Shown here piece after piece: positions 1 to 12,080 of a stretch of DNA of 64,000 nucleotides. The position numbers and the translations under genes were made by a program. How positions within the stretch are numbered: position 1 is the stretch's first letter; every line of letters starts with the position of its first letter. A model generated the notes under the pieces. The model worked only from the letters and a program-made list of their open reading frames with translations, had not been told where the DNA came from and made no database searches. The stretch covers positions 44,601,090-44,665,089 of the forward strand of contig OZ035963.1 of assembly GCA_964034945.1 (NCBI GenBank), read 5' to 3'. The stretch comes from Chrysopilus asiliformis (lineage: Eukaryota; Arthropoda; Insecta; Diptera; Rhagionidae).

Positions 1-1720
1 AAATTTAAAATATCTCAAGAAAAATGGCAACAACTTCATAGAAGGTTTGAAAGTGTCAAAATACTTCCAGAAACTCAAAATTTTCACAGATTTATTCCAA
101 ACGGAAACTTTCTCAAAGAAAAAGAATTTTTCTTTTAAATGAATTTCTAATTAATTTTAAACTCCTAAAACTTTTGAGTTAATATTATGTACAGAAAACA
201 TAAAAACTAATCGAAAATCAGTAAACTATATACAATTTTCTTGTATTCGATTTTTTTTTTTGATTTTTTTTAAATAACGCATTTACCCCCAAATTTTATT
301 TATATTGTCACTAAATTGAATTTTACAATATGAAGGTGAGGGGGAGGGAGATGAAGTAAAAAAATTTTTTTTTGTCACAAGGAATTACCTTTCCAAAATG
401 TTCAATATCATCTCAATCGGTTAAGCCGTTACAAATTTTTAAAGTTTTTGTGATTTCGAGTTTTCGCCGACTTTGACCCCCTCCGCCGATCGGACGGTAT
501 TCTACCAAACAAAAAAATACCGATAATTTGTTTTTAGATCCCTAACAATATCCAATCGAGCAAAGTTAAGAAATCGAACTTAACTGTAAACGAGAGTATG
601 AGTTGAGATGAAATTCGCCTAAAATTAAAAATGTAGGCAATATTATTTCCTTTAATTTTGATTATATGCATTTTTTCTCACAAGCGCAGTGTTCGAGAAA
701 TTTGTATTTAAGAAAAATTGTATGGGAGGTAACCGTTGTAGCTAGCGGTACTTTCCCAAAAGTTGATAGAAAACTACGATTTCGGTAAAACTTCGTGTTG
801 ATCGGAGAGTTTGAAAATGAATTGAATGTTTTTCTTCGGCCAAGCGACATGCTCCGCTGCTCGTGTGCGCTGCCAACCGCATGCATATCTGCTGCTTTGG
901 GGTATTATTTTTCAAAGCTGAGTTGTTAGAGAAAAACAGTCTTTATATAGTTTGTTTATGCCCAAAGCAGCAGATATGCATGCGGTTGGCAGCGCACACG
1001 AGCAGCGGAGCATGTCGCTTGCCCGAAGAAAAACATTGAAATCGTCTTCAAATGAAGTTTTACCGAAATCGTAGTTTTCTACAACTTTTGGGAAAGTATC
1101 GCTAGCTTGTTTATGAGAATAACGTCCGGGAGGTGGATGGAAGGGGGTCGAAGTCGGCGAAAACTCGAAATCGCAAAAACTTTAAAAATTTGTAACATCT
1201 GAACGGCTTCCCCGATTGAGATGATATTGAACATTTTGGAAAGATACAAAAAAAAATATTTTTTGACACCTTTCCCCTCACTGTCAGATTGTAAAATTCA
1301 ATTTAGTGACAAAATTTAAAATATCTCAAAAAGACATTTTTATTGATTTTTTCTGTAAATGCCTACCATTATATCATACAAATTCGCCAAATAAAATTTG
1401 GGGGTTGTTGATTTTTAAAAAAATTTCAAAAAAAATCAAATACAAATTTTTTTTATATATTTTACTGATTTTCGATTGGTTTTTATATTTTATGTACATA
1501 ATATTATTGCAAAAGTTTTAGGAGATTAAAATTAATTAGAAATTCATTTAAAAGAAAATGTTTTAAATGTATCACCATTAGAAACATTTTTTACTTCGAG
1601 AAAATTTCCGTCTCGAATAAATCTGTGAAAATTTTGAGTTCCTGGAAGTGTTTTGACACTTTGAAACCTTTGAAGTTGTTGCTGTTTTTCTCGAAATATT
1701 TTAAATTTTGTCACTAAATT
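1..1720. repeat. Large foldback (inverted repeat), left end of window
   Basis: Two arms of roughly 0.75-0.9 kb face each other around a centre at about 903-960. The left arm (1-902) reads as the reverse complement of the right arm (961 to about 1720). The best-matched part is the inner 60 bases: 842-902 against 961-1020, essentially identical. The outer parts match at clearly lower identity, and the right arm lacks about 180 bases found in the left around 490-735. The left arm is cut by the window edge, so the element probably extends upstream. No transposase is seen. The ORFs inside are low-complexity. It resembles a foldback transposon or a head-to-head pair of one repeat family. Confidence 0.75.
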
Positions 1721-2045
1721 GAATTTTACAAATGACGGTGAGGGGAAATGTGTCAAAAAAAATTTTTTTGTGACGGTGAAATTTAATTATTTTTCCAAAA
1801 CGTTCAATATCATCTCAATCTGTAAACCAGTTCAGAAGTTACAAATTTTTAAAAATTTTACGATTTCCAGTTTTCGCCGACTTTGACCCCCTCCCCTCCG
1901 CCTACCGGACGTTTTTCCACCAAACAATAAAATACGGGTAACTTTTTTTAGGTCCCTTACTACATCCAAATGAAAAAAGTTAAAAAAAACAGAGGTGACT
2001 TCCAAGCTCCATACAAGTCGAGTATGAGTTGGTGTGGAATTAACC
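1690..2045 (+). repeat. Direct copy of the foldback arm unit
   Basis: This stretch repeats, in direct orientation, the segment at about 300-500. It includes the shared stretch starting TTTTCGCCGACTTTGACCCC and the preceding 'caatatcatctcaatc' block. The arm unit is therefore itself internally duplicated. No coding content. Confidence 0.6.
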
Positions 2046-2579
2046 TTTAACGGTTCTTACATATCTCTAACGGTTCATGAGAAAATTTGAAAAACATAAT
2101 TTTTCACATAATTTTTCTCTTTTGAAACTTTAAATAATGCAGAGGAGTCATGTGATGCTCATATCTGTTTTTTTTTCAATTATTTAAATTATGCTTTAAA
2201 TTGTTTAACGAACATAAATTTACTTGCTTTATTAAACTACAATTCTGTGGAAATTTGCTAAAACTTGATATTTACATTCTTAAAATTTTTAACAAAGCAA
2301 TGTAAAAATATGAACAAAATATAACAAGATAAAATTTTTAGTTTGCTGATTATTTTAACGTTTAAAATTCAAAATAAATTTTTAATTATCGAACAAACTA
2401 AAAATTTTGTCATGTCACATAATTATTGTAAGCAGTCAAAATATTCAAATCGAAAACCTATGAGGAAGGAAAAAATACCCCAAACCCAAACACACTTGCC
2501 CCGCTTCGTGTCGCTTCCATAAGACTTCAACGAGAATAAAACTAGGAAAGAAAACCGGTCTTAACAAAGGGCGAACTGA

Positions 2580-2720
2580 AGCAGCAACATGTATAGGCGA
2601 TCACCACGGCTGCTCGTGGCTTCTCGTGGGCGCTGCCAACTAGTCGGCAGCTGATGGGGTATTATTTTGAATTTCGATTTTGCACTAAGTTGAGTTGTTA
2701 GAAAAAAATAGTCTTATGGT
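2580..2720 (+). repeat. Fragment of the same repeat family
   Basis: It contains the block GCGCTGCCAACT, then GGGGTATTATTTT, then gttgagttgttagaaaaa. These match the central part of the left foldback (about 855-945). The rest of 2045-3025 is AT-rich and shows nothing I can name. Confidence 0.45.
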
Positions 2721-3026
2721 TTTCGACTGTGCTTCAAATGAATGAACTTTTGTTTTGTTTTAGCTTTGGCCTTATCAGTTGTAAAAAAGTTGCCTTTATC
2801 ATAAACCTTCACGGTGATAACACAGAACCATAGTTGTACTGAACCTAATGCAGGTTTAACAGAAAAAACGTTCAAGACTGATAAAAGCAAAGCTAAAGTA
2901 AAGCTAACGCCTGCGCGAGTAAAAACTTACACGCACAGTATCAGTTGCGCGTTAAAATCAGCACAGTTTCCGAGTCTCTCAAAAGTATGAAAATTCGGTT
3001 CTTTGCCCATGTCTGATTTAGTCATA

Positions 3027-4017
3027 CACTGTGAAAACTGAGCTGAGAATTACTCTCAACATGAAGTTAATTCATTGTAAAATTATGTTACAATATATTT
3101 GATTTAGAATTCCTCCTATTTTGGAGAAGATTTAAACATTTCTTGGCGTAATTTTAACCAAAAATTCGAAATGTTTGGTTCTCCGAATTTCTGTCGTAAC
3201 TTTACGCAAATTTTTTTTTCAATTTACCCCAAGATAGGAGAAATTCAAGATTACACTCTAGAAAATTTTATTGTAATTTTACCCCTATTATCGTAGGAAA
3301 CCATTTTCCTACGATAATAGGGGTAAAATTACACCGAGTCGTAATGGCTTAAAAGCTATGCATTTTTACTCATTTTGTGGCGTACAAAAGTCTCTTTTAC
3401 GGGGGAACTTTAAGCTAAATAAGAAGTAAAAGTCAATACGGGTGTAATTTTACGACATGGTTACCACATTTTTGTTGTAATTTTCCTCCTATTTGGTAGC
3501 AAAACCGCGTCTTAAAGGTGTAATTTTACGACATTTTTTGTTTAAAATTACACCGAAAATGGTATTAGAATTTCTCGGCTTATACGGTCTGCAAAAACAA
3601 AAATATTATATTATGTTTTCACATCCAAATTTCCCGGGCATGTCTGCCATGTGGCAGGCGGCACACAGGATTTTGGTAGAGTAAAATTCGATTCGAGTAT
3701 TTATACTCCGATGTCACAAACCTTATGCGAATTATAAGGTTAAGGTTAAATTGCCCGTACAATAATGCAAAAATACCCTGCGAGCGTGTTTTTACACCAA
3801 AATGAGAGTAAAAATACGAATATTGGTCGAAATTTTACGCAAGGTTTAAAATTACCCTATTTCTAGTGTAAGATTAATGTTTTTTGGGTGATTTTACAAC
3901 TTAAATGGTGTGCGAGCTAAATTCTGATTTTTTTTTCGAAATTTTACAACGTTTTTGCAAATTTACCCCGTTTTTACCCCATTTTTCGGTTTAAATTCAA
4001 ATTCATTTTCTACAGTG
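3027..4017. mobile_element. TA-flanked MITE with CACTGT(A)GAAAA ends
   Basis: The ends are inverted: CACTGTGAAAA at 3027 and TTTTCTACAGTG ending at 4017. Each end is flanked by TA (3025-3026 and 4018-4019), as expected for Tc1/mariner-type insertion. The 991 bp interior has no transposase. It is packed with the motif GTAAAATTAC or its complement and carries a perfect internal palindrome. It is a non-autonomous element. Confidence 0.65.
3274..3332. repeat. Perfect 27 bp palindrome inside the MITE
   Basis: The arms at 3274-3300 and 3306-3332 are exact inverted copies (core CCCCTATTATCGTAGGAA) separated by five bases. It would extrude or fold as a tight hairpin. Confidence 0.85.
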
Positions 4018-4299
4018 TAGACAACCAAAAAAATGTTTAAAATTACATCTACAACGGAGTAAATCTAAACTACTACGCCCATAAGGTCTTAATTTCATGA
4101 TCATTACGTTTTAAAATAAAAATTTGCCATTATATCTACGTAAACGTACTTCAAAAAGTTAGTAAAGATTATACTATTTTTAACCATTTCGTTGATGCGT
4201 AATTCAACCGTAACGAGACAATGACCATAGTTTCTTTATATTAAAGATGTCAAATCGCGATAAAATTTTCTAGTGTAGGAAAGGTTGTCCGTTTAAGCA

Positions 4300-4880
4300 C
4301 AGATAAATGTTCTAAAATTTCTCTGTTCCTGGAATGGGACTATCCTATCAACTTTTCACGGCTTTTCAAAAATCTCAATTTCGTTTTTCGTGATTTACTC
4401 GGAAACTACGTAATTTTGAATAATTTTATCTAGTTGAAGACAATAAAATTTCCTACACTTTTGTCTTTCACTGGAACTCTGTATCTTAATCCGTTATACC
4501 CTTATTTCACTTTTTAAAACTAATGGCTTATCGGTGGTTCAATTTATGAGATGTATTAAAGAGAATAACTTCCCACTACCGTTATCGAGATATTTTTATT
4601 GTAATGTGGAAAACCTAGATTTTTGCGAATTACTTTTCGATAAAAAACAATAATAGGAAAAATTAAAGATTTTAAAATGTTCTACATTTCCGCTGTGCTG
4701 GAAATATATTATACCGTTTTCAAGATATTTCAGATTTTGCGAAAAAATTGATGTTTTTTGTAAACCAATATTTTATTTGTAGATTTTGAATAAAAATGTG
4801 CTGTTCACATCAGAACTTTTCTGATTTTCTTAAACTATGCATGCAAACTTAAATTGCGATTGTATTTTTTTTTATTATGT
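4300..4880 (+). repeat. Diverged fragment of the CTGTCAGT-microsatellite repeat family
   Basis: It shares the block 'atgggactatcctatcaactttt', then a block like 'caaaaatctcaatttcgtttttcgtgattta', then repeated 'cgttatcgagatattt' lines with the copies at about 20510-21050 and 21890-22260. It is old and has lost its microsatellite. Confidence 0.5.
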
Positions 4881-6625
4881 TTACTAATTTCCAGTTATAA
4901 TAACAGTTAACTTATGAGCTAAAAAAACTTTTTTCATAAGAGTTTAGTTAAAATTTACCAATAAACTACTTCAGTATTAAAATTATCCTTGTTTGGAAAA
5001 CCGTTTCCCTTTAATTTTCTTTCTAGTCAATAAACTTATATTACTGAAAAATAATGTTGAAAAATTAAAACCCGCGTTTTGATTCAAATCAGAACGAAAT
5101 TTCTATCAAGGAAGAACGAAAAAAATACCTTTGATTTTAATCTTAAGCAAATTCTTTGGTATAACTTTAAGGAGTGCGCATCATCCAACTAATATTAACC
5201 GCACACAAATGAATTTTATTTAAAGCGTCTAGCGTGGTATCTGTGTTAGAGTTTGTAAGGATCAAATAAAATGCCATTAGTGTCAAATTACAATAAATAA
5301 ACGAATGAAAATTGTAAAGAAATACCAAATAACAAGGCCATCAAATGAATGTCTGTATGTGTGATAATGTGTCAAGGACGATATTTCTTGACAGTCGGAT
5401 ATGCGAAGGCAAGTAGTAGTAATAGAGAACATTTTAATAATGTGGACATGAATATATTCACAATATTTGTGCGCATCATAACAAGATGAGCGACTGTGTT
5501 ATACATATAACCATATTTTCTTTATAAAGGATTAAATATTTTTTCCAGTTATTTATGGATTGGTCTTCTCCATTGTATTCTAAAAGATTCTTTTCGTAAG
5601 AATTCAGCACATTGATTCTAAGAATTGACGGAGGTGCAATAGTTTTTAGCAGGAAATATTTCCTTGCTTAAACTTTTCATAGCCGGAAAGTAACATTTAT
5701 TAATTTAAGCACAAATATTTTGTTTTTTAAAAGCAAATTTGCCGCGAAATTTTTCAATATTAGGTACTATATTTATCAAGAAACAACACTAACAGTTATA
5801 CACATAAATAGCGTAACATTATAATTCTAAGGCAATTAATCTAATAGTTGACTCCCCATATATCAAGAAGTGCTGTCTCAAATGTCTGTAGGCATTAAAT
5901 GACTAACAAGTCCAGTCGTCATGACATTTGAGCTTTTTTCTAGACAAAAAATTAATTTTTTATCATTTTTATTCAGTTAAAAAAACATTAATTTTATTTA
6001 TGCTTTGAAGGAAGTCTGCTTTTGGATGAATGCATTTCATTCGCATTATAAATCAAATTTTTAGATTCTCTTGACTCTGTCAGTTGCCTTCCTCAAATTT
6101 TCTAAAAAAAAGAGAAGAAAACCTAAAAAAAGGTGCCCACATTTGATAGCAGATGAATTAAAAATGTTTCTTTAAAACTGGTTAGATGATTCTCCTGCAA
6201 AATAAAATTTGCTATGAAAAATCGCCAGCAGTCTAAAGTGAATGTCATAAAATTCGGAATTAATGCAAATCGCGAATACCAAATAAAAAAAGTATATTTT
6301 GGAAGACGATGGGTGAGTCATTCGATAAAACTGCCTTTAAATTGGTTAACTTTTGGAAAGTGGAAAGGAGGAACAGAGAAACATTTGACCGTTGATAGTC
6401 TGATAGTTGATATGGCTGTTAATAATGAATATTCAAGCAAAAACTTTAGCTTATAAGATAACATTTTAGTGCTCTATGGAAATGTCTATCCGGAATTAGT
6501 CTATAATTCATTTTGATACTTTTTTTGTTCAAAATGTTCTTCTACACTTTAATGATAGTCGCCAATTAAAATGATCTTGTTTTCAATTTTAAAATAACTT
6601 CAATCAATTCGATTAAGTTTCGTCT
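4880..6625. other. AT-rich stretch with no gene seen
   Basis: No splice-supported or conserved ORF is visible. The 80-codon ORF at 6214-6456 (+) has no recognisable motif and no context, so I do not call it. Confidence 0.5.
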
Positions 6626-6629
6626 AGGT

Positions 6630-7165
6630 TGTTTTTATACTCTATATAATATATCATATTAGGATTTAGGAGTATATTATATTTAGTATACCGTTTGAAA
6701 ACGCATCGAACCAATCATCGGACACAAATTGAACTACACCAGGGTGTTAGGGATGCCAAAGATTTTGATTTCCTCATGTCTGCCTTCTGTCTGTCCGTGA
6801 ACACCATAACTTTCGAAAGGATTGAGCTAGAGACTTGAAACTTTGTATAGTTACGTTTCTCGTACAGGTTAAGTTCTTAAACGGGCAAAATCCGGACCAT
6901 TCCTCCCCAAACGAAACAGTTTTTTGCAATATTTTGAAAACGGTGAGTCATATTGAAAAAATTATGCAGGTAAAATGGGCTTAGAATAGGATTTTACAGA
7001 ACTCAGACAACCAATCAGACAACTGCATCCCCCCTCTCTCATACAAATGGAATACTTTTTTTCCTGTTTTCTCGAGAACTGTACATCGTATCGGAAAATT
7101 TATAAAGCTGAAATGTGTTTAGAATATGATTTTACATATACATGAAAATCCAGCTGAACCATTTT
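6630..7165 (+). mobile_element. Old, diverged DINE-1-like (Helentron-type) repeat
   Basis: It follows the same order of blocks as the young copies: acaccaggGTGTTAGGgatg, a short TCTGTCTGTCC tract, gattgagctagagacttgaaac, then gttaagttcttaaacgggcaaa and tgaaaacggtgagtcat. Divergence is much higher. The young copy at 7166 sits inside it, and matching residual sequence follows at about 7756-7790. Confidence 0.55.
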
Positions 7166-7755
7166 TATACCCGTATGGTGAAACCAAAGGGTATATTAAC
7201 TTTGCCTTACCGTTTGTAACGCCAAGATCCCGTCATCACACACAAAAATGAATTACACCAGTGTGTTTAGAATGATAAAAATAATTAATTTCTGCATGTC
7301 CGTCCGTCTGTCCGTCTGTCTGTCCGTCTGTCTGTCCGTCTGTCTGTCCGTCTGTCCGTCTGTCTGTCTGTGGCGCGGATTGCGGGCGCACGGATTGAGC
7401 TAGAGACTTGAAATTTTGCGCAGATCCGTTTTTCGTAAAATGCGAGGCTAAGTTCGTTAATGGGCAAAAATGAACCATTAGGGAAGTACCCCCCATACGA
7501 ACGAAAACGGTTTTTGTGAATATCTCAAAAACGGTGCATCCTACCAAAAAAGTGCAAGAACAAACGTTATTTAGGATATGATTCTAAATAAAACTCCCAT
7601 ACATCAAAATCCGATTGGAATAAATTTTAAAAATTCTTATTGGAAAGTTTGACTTCAAAGTGGAATTTTGGTACAACTGTTCGAATTTTGATACGAATAT
7701 CACCATACGGGTCTCCAATGATTGCCAGATTGGCAATTATAGCTTTTGTTATGTT
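7166..7755 (+). mobile_element. DINE-1-like non-autonomous rolling-circle element, copy 1
   Basis: The 5' end is TATACCCGTATGGTGAAACC. A (GTCC/GTCT)n tract lies at about 7298-7371. Near the 3' end the complement of the 5' end recurs (CACCATACGGGT, about 7702-7713), giving a subterminal inverted repeat. This is followed by a stem-loop, ATAATTGCCA-gat type, before the 3' end TTTTGTTATGTTT. This layout (5' subterminal inverted repeat, GTCY microsatellite core, 3' stem-loop, insertion in T-rich sites) matches what is known of DINE-1/Helentron-associated elements. The ORFs across the microsatellite are not genes. Confidence 0.75.
7298..7371. repeat. (GTCC/GTCT)n microsatellite
   Basis: About 18 tetranucleotide units of GTCY make up the variable core of the surrounding element. 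Confidence 0.9.
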
Positions 7756-8009
7756 TTTCTCCTCCCAAATTGAATACTTTTTTTGTTTCAGAGATGTCAC
7801 AAGTGGCGAATTATGGTACTTTAATATGAATTCGGGAAGCTCGGTACATTATGTCTGCCATCTCCAAATAGTTGTTTACATATTCTGAGTGTTGTAGCAA
7901 ATATTTTTATCAAGTGGAAAGATGGAAAATAACTTTGAAAACGTATTCGAAATGGAAAATGAAACTGAAAAATTAATAATCTTCAAATTTTCTGTGATTT
8001 GTAGGTTAA

Positions 8010-8385
8010 AGGTGCCGCTCCACATGAGAGTAAATGCCGGCGAGAACCTCTCGATAGCAGCTACTCGCAAATGGACACGTCTCTGAGGGTCGCTCGCAGA
8101 AATTCACAAAAACTCTCAAGCCAGTTTCTGCAAGCTGTCAAAAGTGATTCTACTATTTAGTGGACACACCTCCACTGAACTCTCGGAGAGTGACTCGTCA
8201 GATACGAACGGCGTTTGAATTTTGCGAGTCGCTGTCGATAACTCGCCAAATCAAGATGTCAAAAAAATCAAGATATTGAAAAATCGCGGAAATTTACTCT
8301 CAAATGGACAACCTCCTGCGAGTAACACTCGAGAGTTTTTGAGAGTTACTCGCGGATTTAGTCTCATGTTGAACTGTCACCGCGC
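8010..8385. mobile_element. MITE with CATGAGA(G/C)TAAAT subterminal inverted ends
   Basis: The left end ggtgccgctCCACATGAGAG matches the complement of the right end around 8352-8382. The interior repeats CGAGAG / CTCTCG and ACTCGC motifs many times on both strands. No coding content. The exact ends are uncertain by several bases. Confidence 0.55.
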
Positions 8386-8569
8386 CGCATCCGCACCGCG
8401 TAATTGGGGTTTAGAAAATGACTGCAGCTGTCAACGTACCGCACAGTCCTCAGTGCGCCGCGCCGTATCTCCCATACAATTTTTATTAAATACGGTTTTT
8501 TTTGAAAATTTCTCGAACTCCTTTGGGAAAAAATGAATATAAAATTCAAAGAAATTGATATTTTCATAC

Positions 8570-8720
8570 ATTTTTTTATGTATCTCTAACAGTTCTCGAG
8601 ATATTTCAAAAAAAAATTTTTTTTACATATTTTTTTCCGATACTAAATATTTAAAATGAAAGTTTTGTGTTGATTACAACAGATATTTTTTTCTCGGAAC
8701 TCTTAACGGACGGTAGAAGA
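8570..8720 (+). repeat. Tail of the CTGTCAGT-family repeat
   Basis: The words 'aaagttttgtgttgattacaacagatattttt' recur near 21165-21190. The stretch before them, with 'agttctcgagatattt', is also family-like. From 8720 to about 10490 I see no gene; the overlapping ORFs at 9551-9811 have no known motif. Confidence 0.45.
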
Positions 8721-10499
8721 GAAAAATGAAACGCCATCACCATACAAAGTTAGCTTTATTTTTTTTCAATGTATATGTCCTTCAATATTTTAACAAGTAC
8801 AAAAATCTTTAATTAAAAATATACATATAACAACAGTAATAGGTATTCAAATAAATACTAATTTGAATGTTAATCAATTTATTTGGATAAATCCTGTCAA
8901 GTGTCTTTTGAATGCTTTTAGTGATAATGTGGATACTACTAACTCTAAAAAAATTACCCTTTACTATACAAAATTTAGCGAAAGAAAATAGAGGGTAAAA
9001 TAACTTTTATCATTAAAACACAAAAACTGATTCCGTTCCATTAAAATATCAAAACAAAGCCACAGTTAACAAAAAAAAAAACTTTAGTGAAGCTAGAATC
9101 CCTTTTGTGCGTGAAAATAAATGGCCAAGGCGCATTTTTAGTATCCAGATTATTTTCTTGCCTTGATAGGAATGGCTCTTTGTGTTATGCGATATTAATC
9201 TCTTTAGATTTCTATGAGTGATTCAGATTTGTTTTCAACAACAATTTTATTTAATTTGAATTTTCCTTTAATTGATTTTGGATTTTAACTCAATTTAATT
9301 ATAAAGACAAAATTCAAAAAATATGAATAATAGAGGAAGAATAAATTCATTAATATTGAATCGGAATTACTCAGTGAACTTAAGTAATGTTGACATGCCA
9401 TACTCTTCGAAAAAATACCCAGTTGTTTGCAATTTAATTAAAGTAAATTTCTTACTCCAAATGGTAGAAGTTTCAAATACGGATCAAGGTTAAACCAGCA
9501 AAAAATCGTTTTTCTTATAAAATGTATGAAGACTTTCAAATAAAGTTTATTTATTTTAGCTTTAGTTTATTTTTTATATTGATATGATGGGTTTCTTTGT
9601 TATCTTTTGAAAACAGACATTTCGAATGGAGTTTCCGATGTACATCAATCACGAACCCAATTTGTATTCCAAAAGTAAAAGCTGTCAACTTTGTTGGTTC
9701 TCCAAAGTGGATTTTGGCGGAGGATGGTGAATGGTTTCGATGTAGAGTTGCGAATGAATGCCATATATTTAAGTCGACAGCATAAGCCAAACTAAGCCAA
9801 AGTGTAATCAAAGTAGGGAAGAAACTTAAAGCGTTTTTATTTGATTTTATTTATTTTTGTGCTCAATCTTTTGAGTTTGAGACTTTATGTCGCCATGATT
9901 CTAGAGCACGTCTGTCTGTTCAAAGTTAATATTACACTTAACTTTTACGAAATTATATTCGAAGGATAGAAGTGCGAGAAAAATTTTCTTTCAATGGCCT
10001 AAAAGTTCTTGCACCCTAAGATAGTCCTGACAAATCTCGAAATGATTTTTTAACAAAAATCGGCAATGGCAAACACAACGATGCATAAATAATGGTAAGA
10101 CCAAGATATTGATGAGTTTTATTGGAAGTTTTGCAGGATTGATGAGGCATAATGGCGCTTAGATAAAGTAGTTAAATGTTTTGTCTACTGGTTGTGGATT
10201 GCCTCATAAAAATAAATTTTCTCTATAAATACGAATCTAATGAGGGAAAATTGATTTAAGCGCATGAAATGGTCGTTTATCACCATGTTGAATATTTTCG
10301 ATTTAGATCTATTTAACTTTTAATTTTATCAATTTTTAACCACCAATCGCCGAGGAATTGGGGACTATCAACACATTTTATTTTTCGCTTTTAATTATTT
10401 TACCAAAAATATTTTAATACTATACAGATATGTAATTCCATTACTTTATAAGTTTGTCTCAGATTTGAATTTCTCAATCTGTTTATTAAATATAGTCCT

Positions 10500-11045
10500 T
10501 AAGCGCAAAATACAATTGGCCCGACAGAAAATTTACGGCGACAATTCAGATTTTAAACTCATAGCAACCTATGCTTCTGTATACAATCAATCCGACTAAC
10601 TTTGTCCCAATTCACACGACAAGTTTTTTGATTCATCAATCACGGCTATTCTCTTTTAAACATCCACGAATCATTCACGGCCATTTACACGATGAATGTT
10701 TTGACGTGCGTCTTTTTGACGTTTATGAAAGTTTTTGTCGTAAATGAACATGAGTGAATACGAATGAGAGCAAAAGGGAATAGAGAAAACGGACTTGCAA
10801 TAACTTTTGGTGAATCAAAAGTTGGTGATTGACCAACTTTTCGCCCTTCCTACATCTCGCCCTTCTTGCCATCGTTTGGCCGAGACGTGAATCAAAAAAC
10901 TTATCGTGTGAATCCGGACTTTGCCGCCGCAAAAAGTTGAATCGAATTTAACTTTTGTCGGCCAGCTCGCCGACAAAATTCCATTGCTGATTCAAAATGA
11001 AATCTTATGGGGACGTCATAAAATCTAAACTTCGTCAAGTATTGG
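10500..11045. mobile_element. Partial copy of the ATTGGCCCGACA MITE, interrupted by another MITE
   Basis: The left end ATACAATTGGCCCGACAG and the block with GGGGACGTCATAAAATCTAAA match the complete element at 13250-13687. An unrelated TIR element is inserted at 10604-10919. Confidence 0.6.
10604..10919. mobile_element. Nested MITE with GTCC..ATTCACACGA ends
   Basis: The left end GTCCCAATTCACACGACAAG and the right end, read on the other strand, GTCCGGATTCACACGATAAG continue into TTTTTTGATTCA on both sides. This gives a TIR of about 32 bases with few mismatches. It is inserted in the older element at 10500-11045. No transposase. Confidence 0.65.
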
Positions 11046-11084
11046 GAAATAACGTTCGTATGCTGTGTTGCTTACATTCACATT

Positions 11085-12080
11085 CCTAATTTGTCTACTC
11101 TCGTACATGGCTAGGCTAAGTTCTTGAGCGGGTAAAATTGGACTATCCCTTACTCCCTCCCCCATGCAAACGAAGCCGGTTTTTGCAATTTTCTCGAAAA
11201 AGGTGAGTCATATTGAAATACAAAAACATAACAAAAGCTATAATACCCAATATGGAAATCATTGGAGACCCGTATGTTGATATTCGTATCAAAATTCGAA
11301 CAATTGTACCAAAATTCCACTTTGAAGTCAAACTTTCCAATAAGATTTTTTTAAAACTTGTTCCAATCGGATTTTGATGTATGGAAATCTTATGTAGAAT
11401 CGTATCCTAAATAACTTTTGTTCTTGCACTTTTTTGATAAGATGCACCGATTTGGAGATATTCGCAAAAAACGATTTCGTTCGTATGCGGGGTACCCCCC
11501 CCCCCCCCCCCCCTAATGGTCCATTTTTGCCCACGAACGAACTTAGCCTCGCATTTTACGAAAAAACGGATCTGCGCAAAATTTCAAGTGTGTAGCTCAA
11601 TTCGTGCGCCCGCAATCCGCGCCACAGACAGACGGACGGACGGACGGACGGACATGCAAAAATCAATTTTTTTAGTCATTCTAAAATCACTGGTGTAATT
11701 CATTTTTGTGTGTGATAACGGGATCTTGGCGTTACAAACGGTAAGGCAAAGTTAATATACCCTTTGGTTTCACCATATGGGTATAAAAATCCAATCAGAC
11801 AACTGCTTCCCCGCCTCTCATACTTTTTTTCTATTTTCTCTATTTTTTATACTTTTTTTCTATTTTCTCGAGAACTGCACATCGTATCGGAAAATTTATA
11901 AAGCTGAAATTTAAGTTGAAAATCTTTTTCTCCTCCCAAATTGAATACTTTTAAGTGAGTGGTATTAAAAAACTTATAAAGGTAAAGTCTGTTTAGAATA
12001 TGATTTTACATAACCCTTCCATGCATCAAAATCCAATCGAACCACTCCTTTCTCCCTCTCCTATACAAATGGATTTTTTT
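11085..12080 (-). mobile_element. Old DINE-like element split by a young one
   Basis: 11085-11221 carries 'ggctaagttcttgagcgggtaaaattggac' and the microsatellite-distal block. 11786-12080 resumes with 'aatccaatcagacaactgcttccc' and 'ctcgagaactgcacatcgtatcggaaaatttataaagctgaaat'. This is the same order as at 6880-7140. The young copy 2 lies between the halves. Confidence 0.5.
11222..11785 (-). mobile_element. DINE-1-like element, copy 2
   Basis: In reverse orientation: it starts at AAACATAACAAAAGCTATAA and ends at CACCATATGGGTATA. The subterminal inverted repeat, GACG microsatellite (about 11630-11653, short) and conserved blocks are as in copy 1. A run of about 21 C (11492-11512) replaces the usual GGGGTACCCCCC segment. 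Confidence 0.75.

Noticed and set aside
7236..7547. ORFs with RTDGQTDGQTDG-type repeats (also at 11516, 26772, 30288, 51095)
   Set aside because: They are translations of the GTCY microsatellite and flanking blocks of the DINE-like repeat, present in many copies, with no constraint seen.
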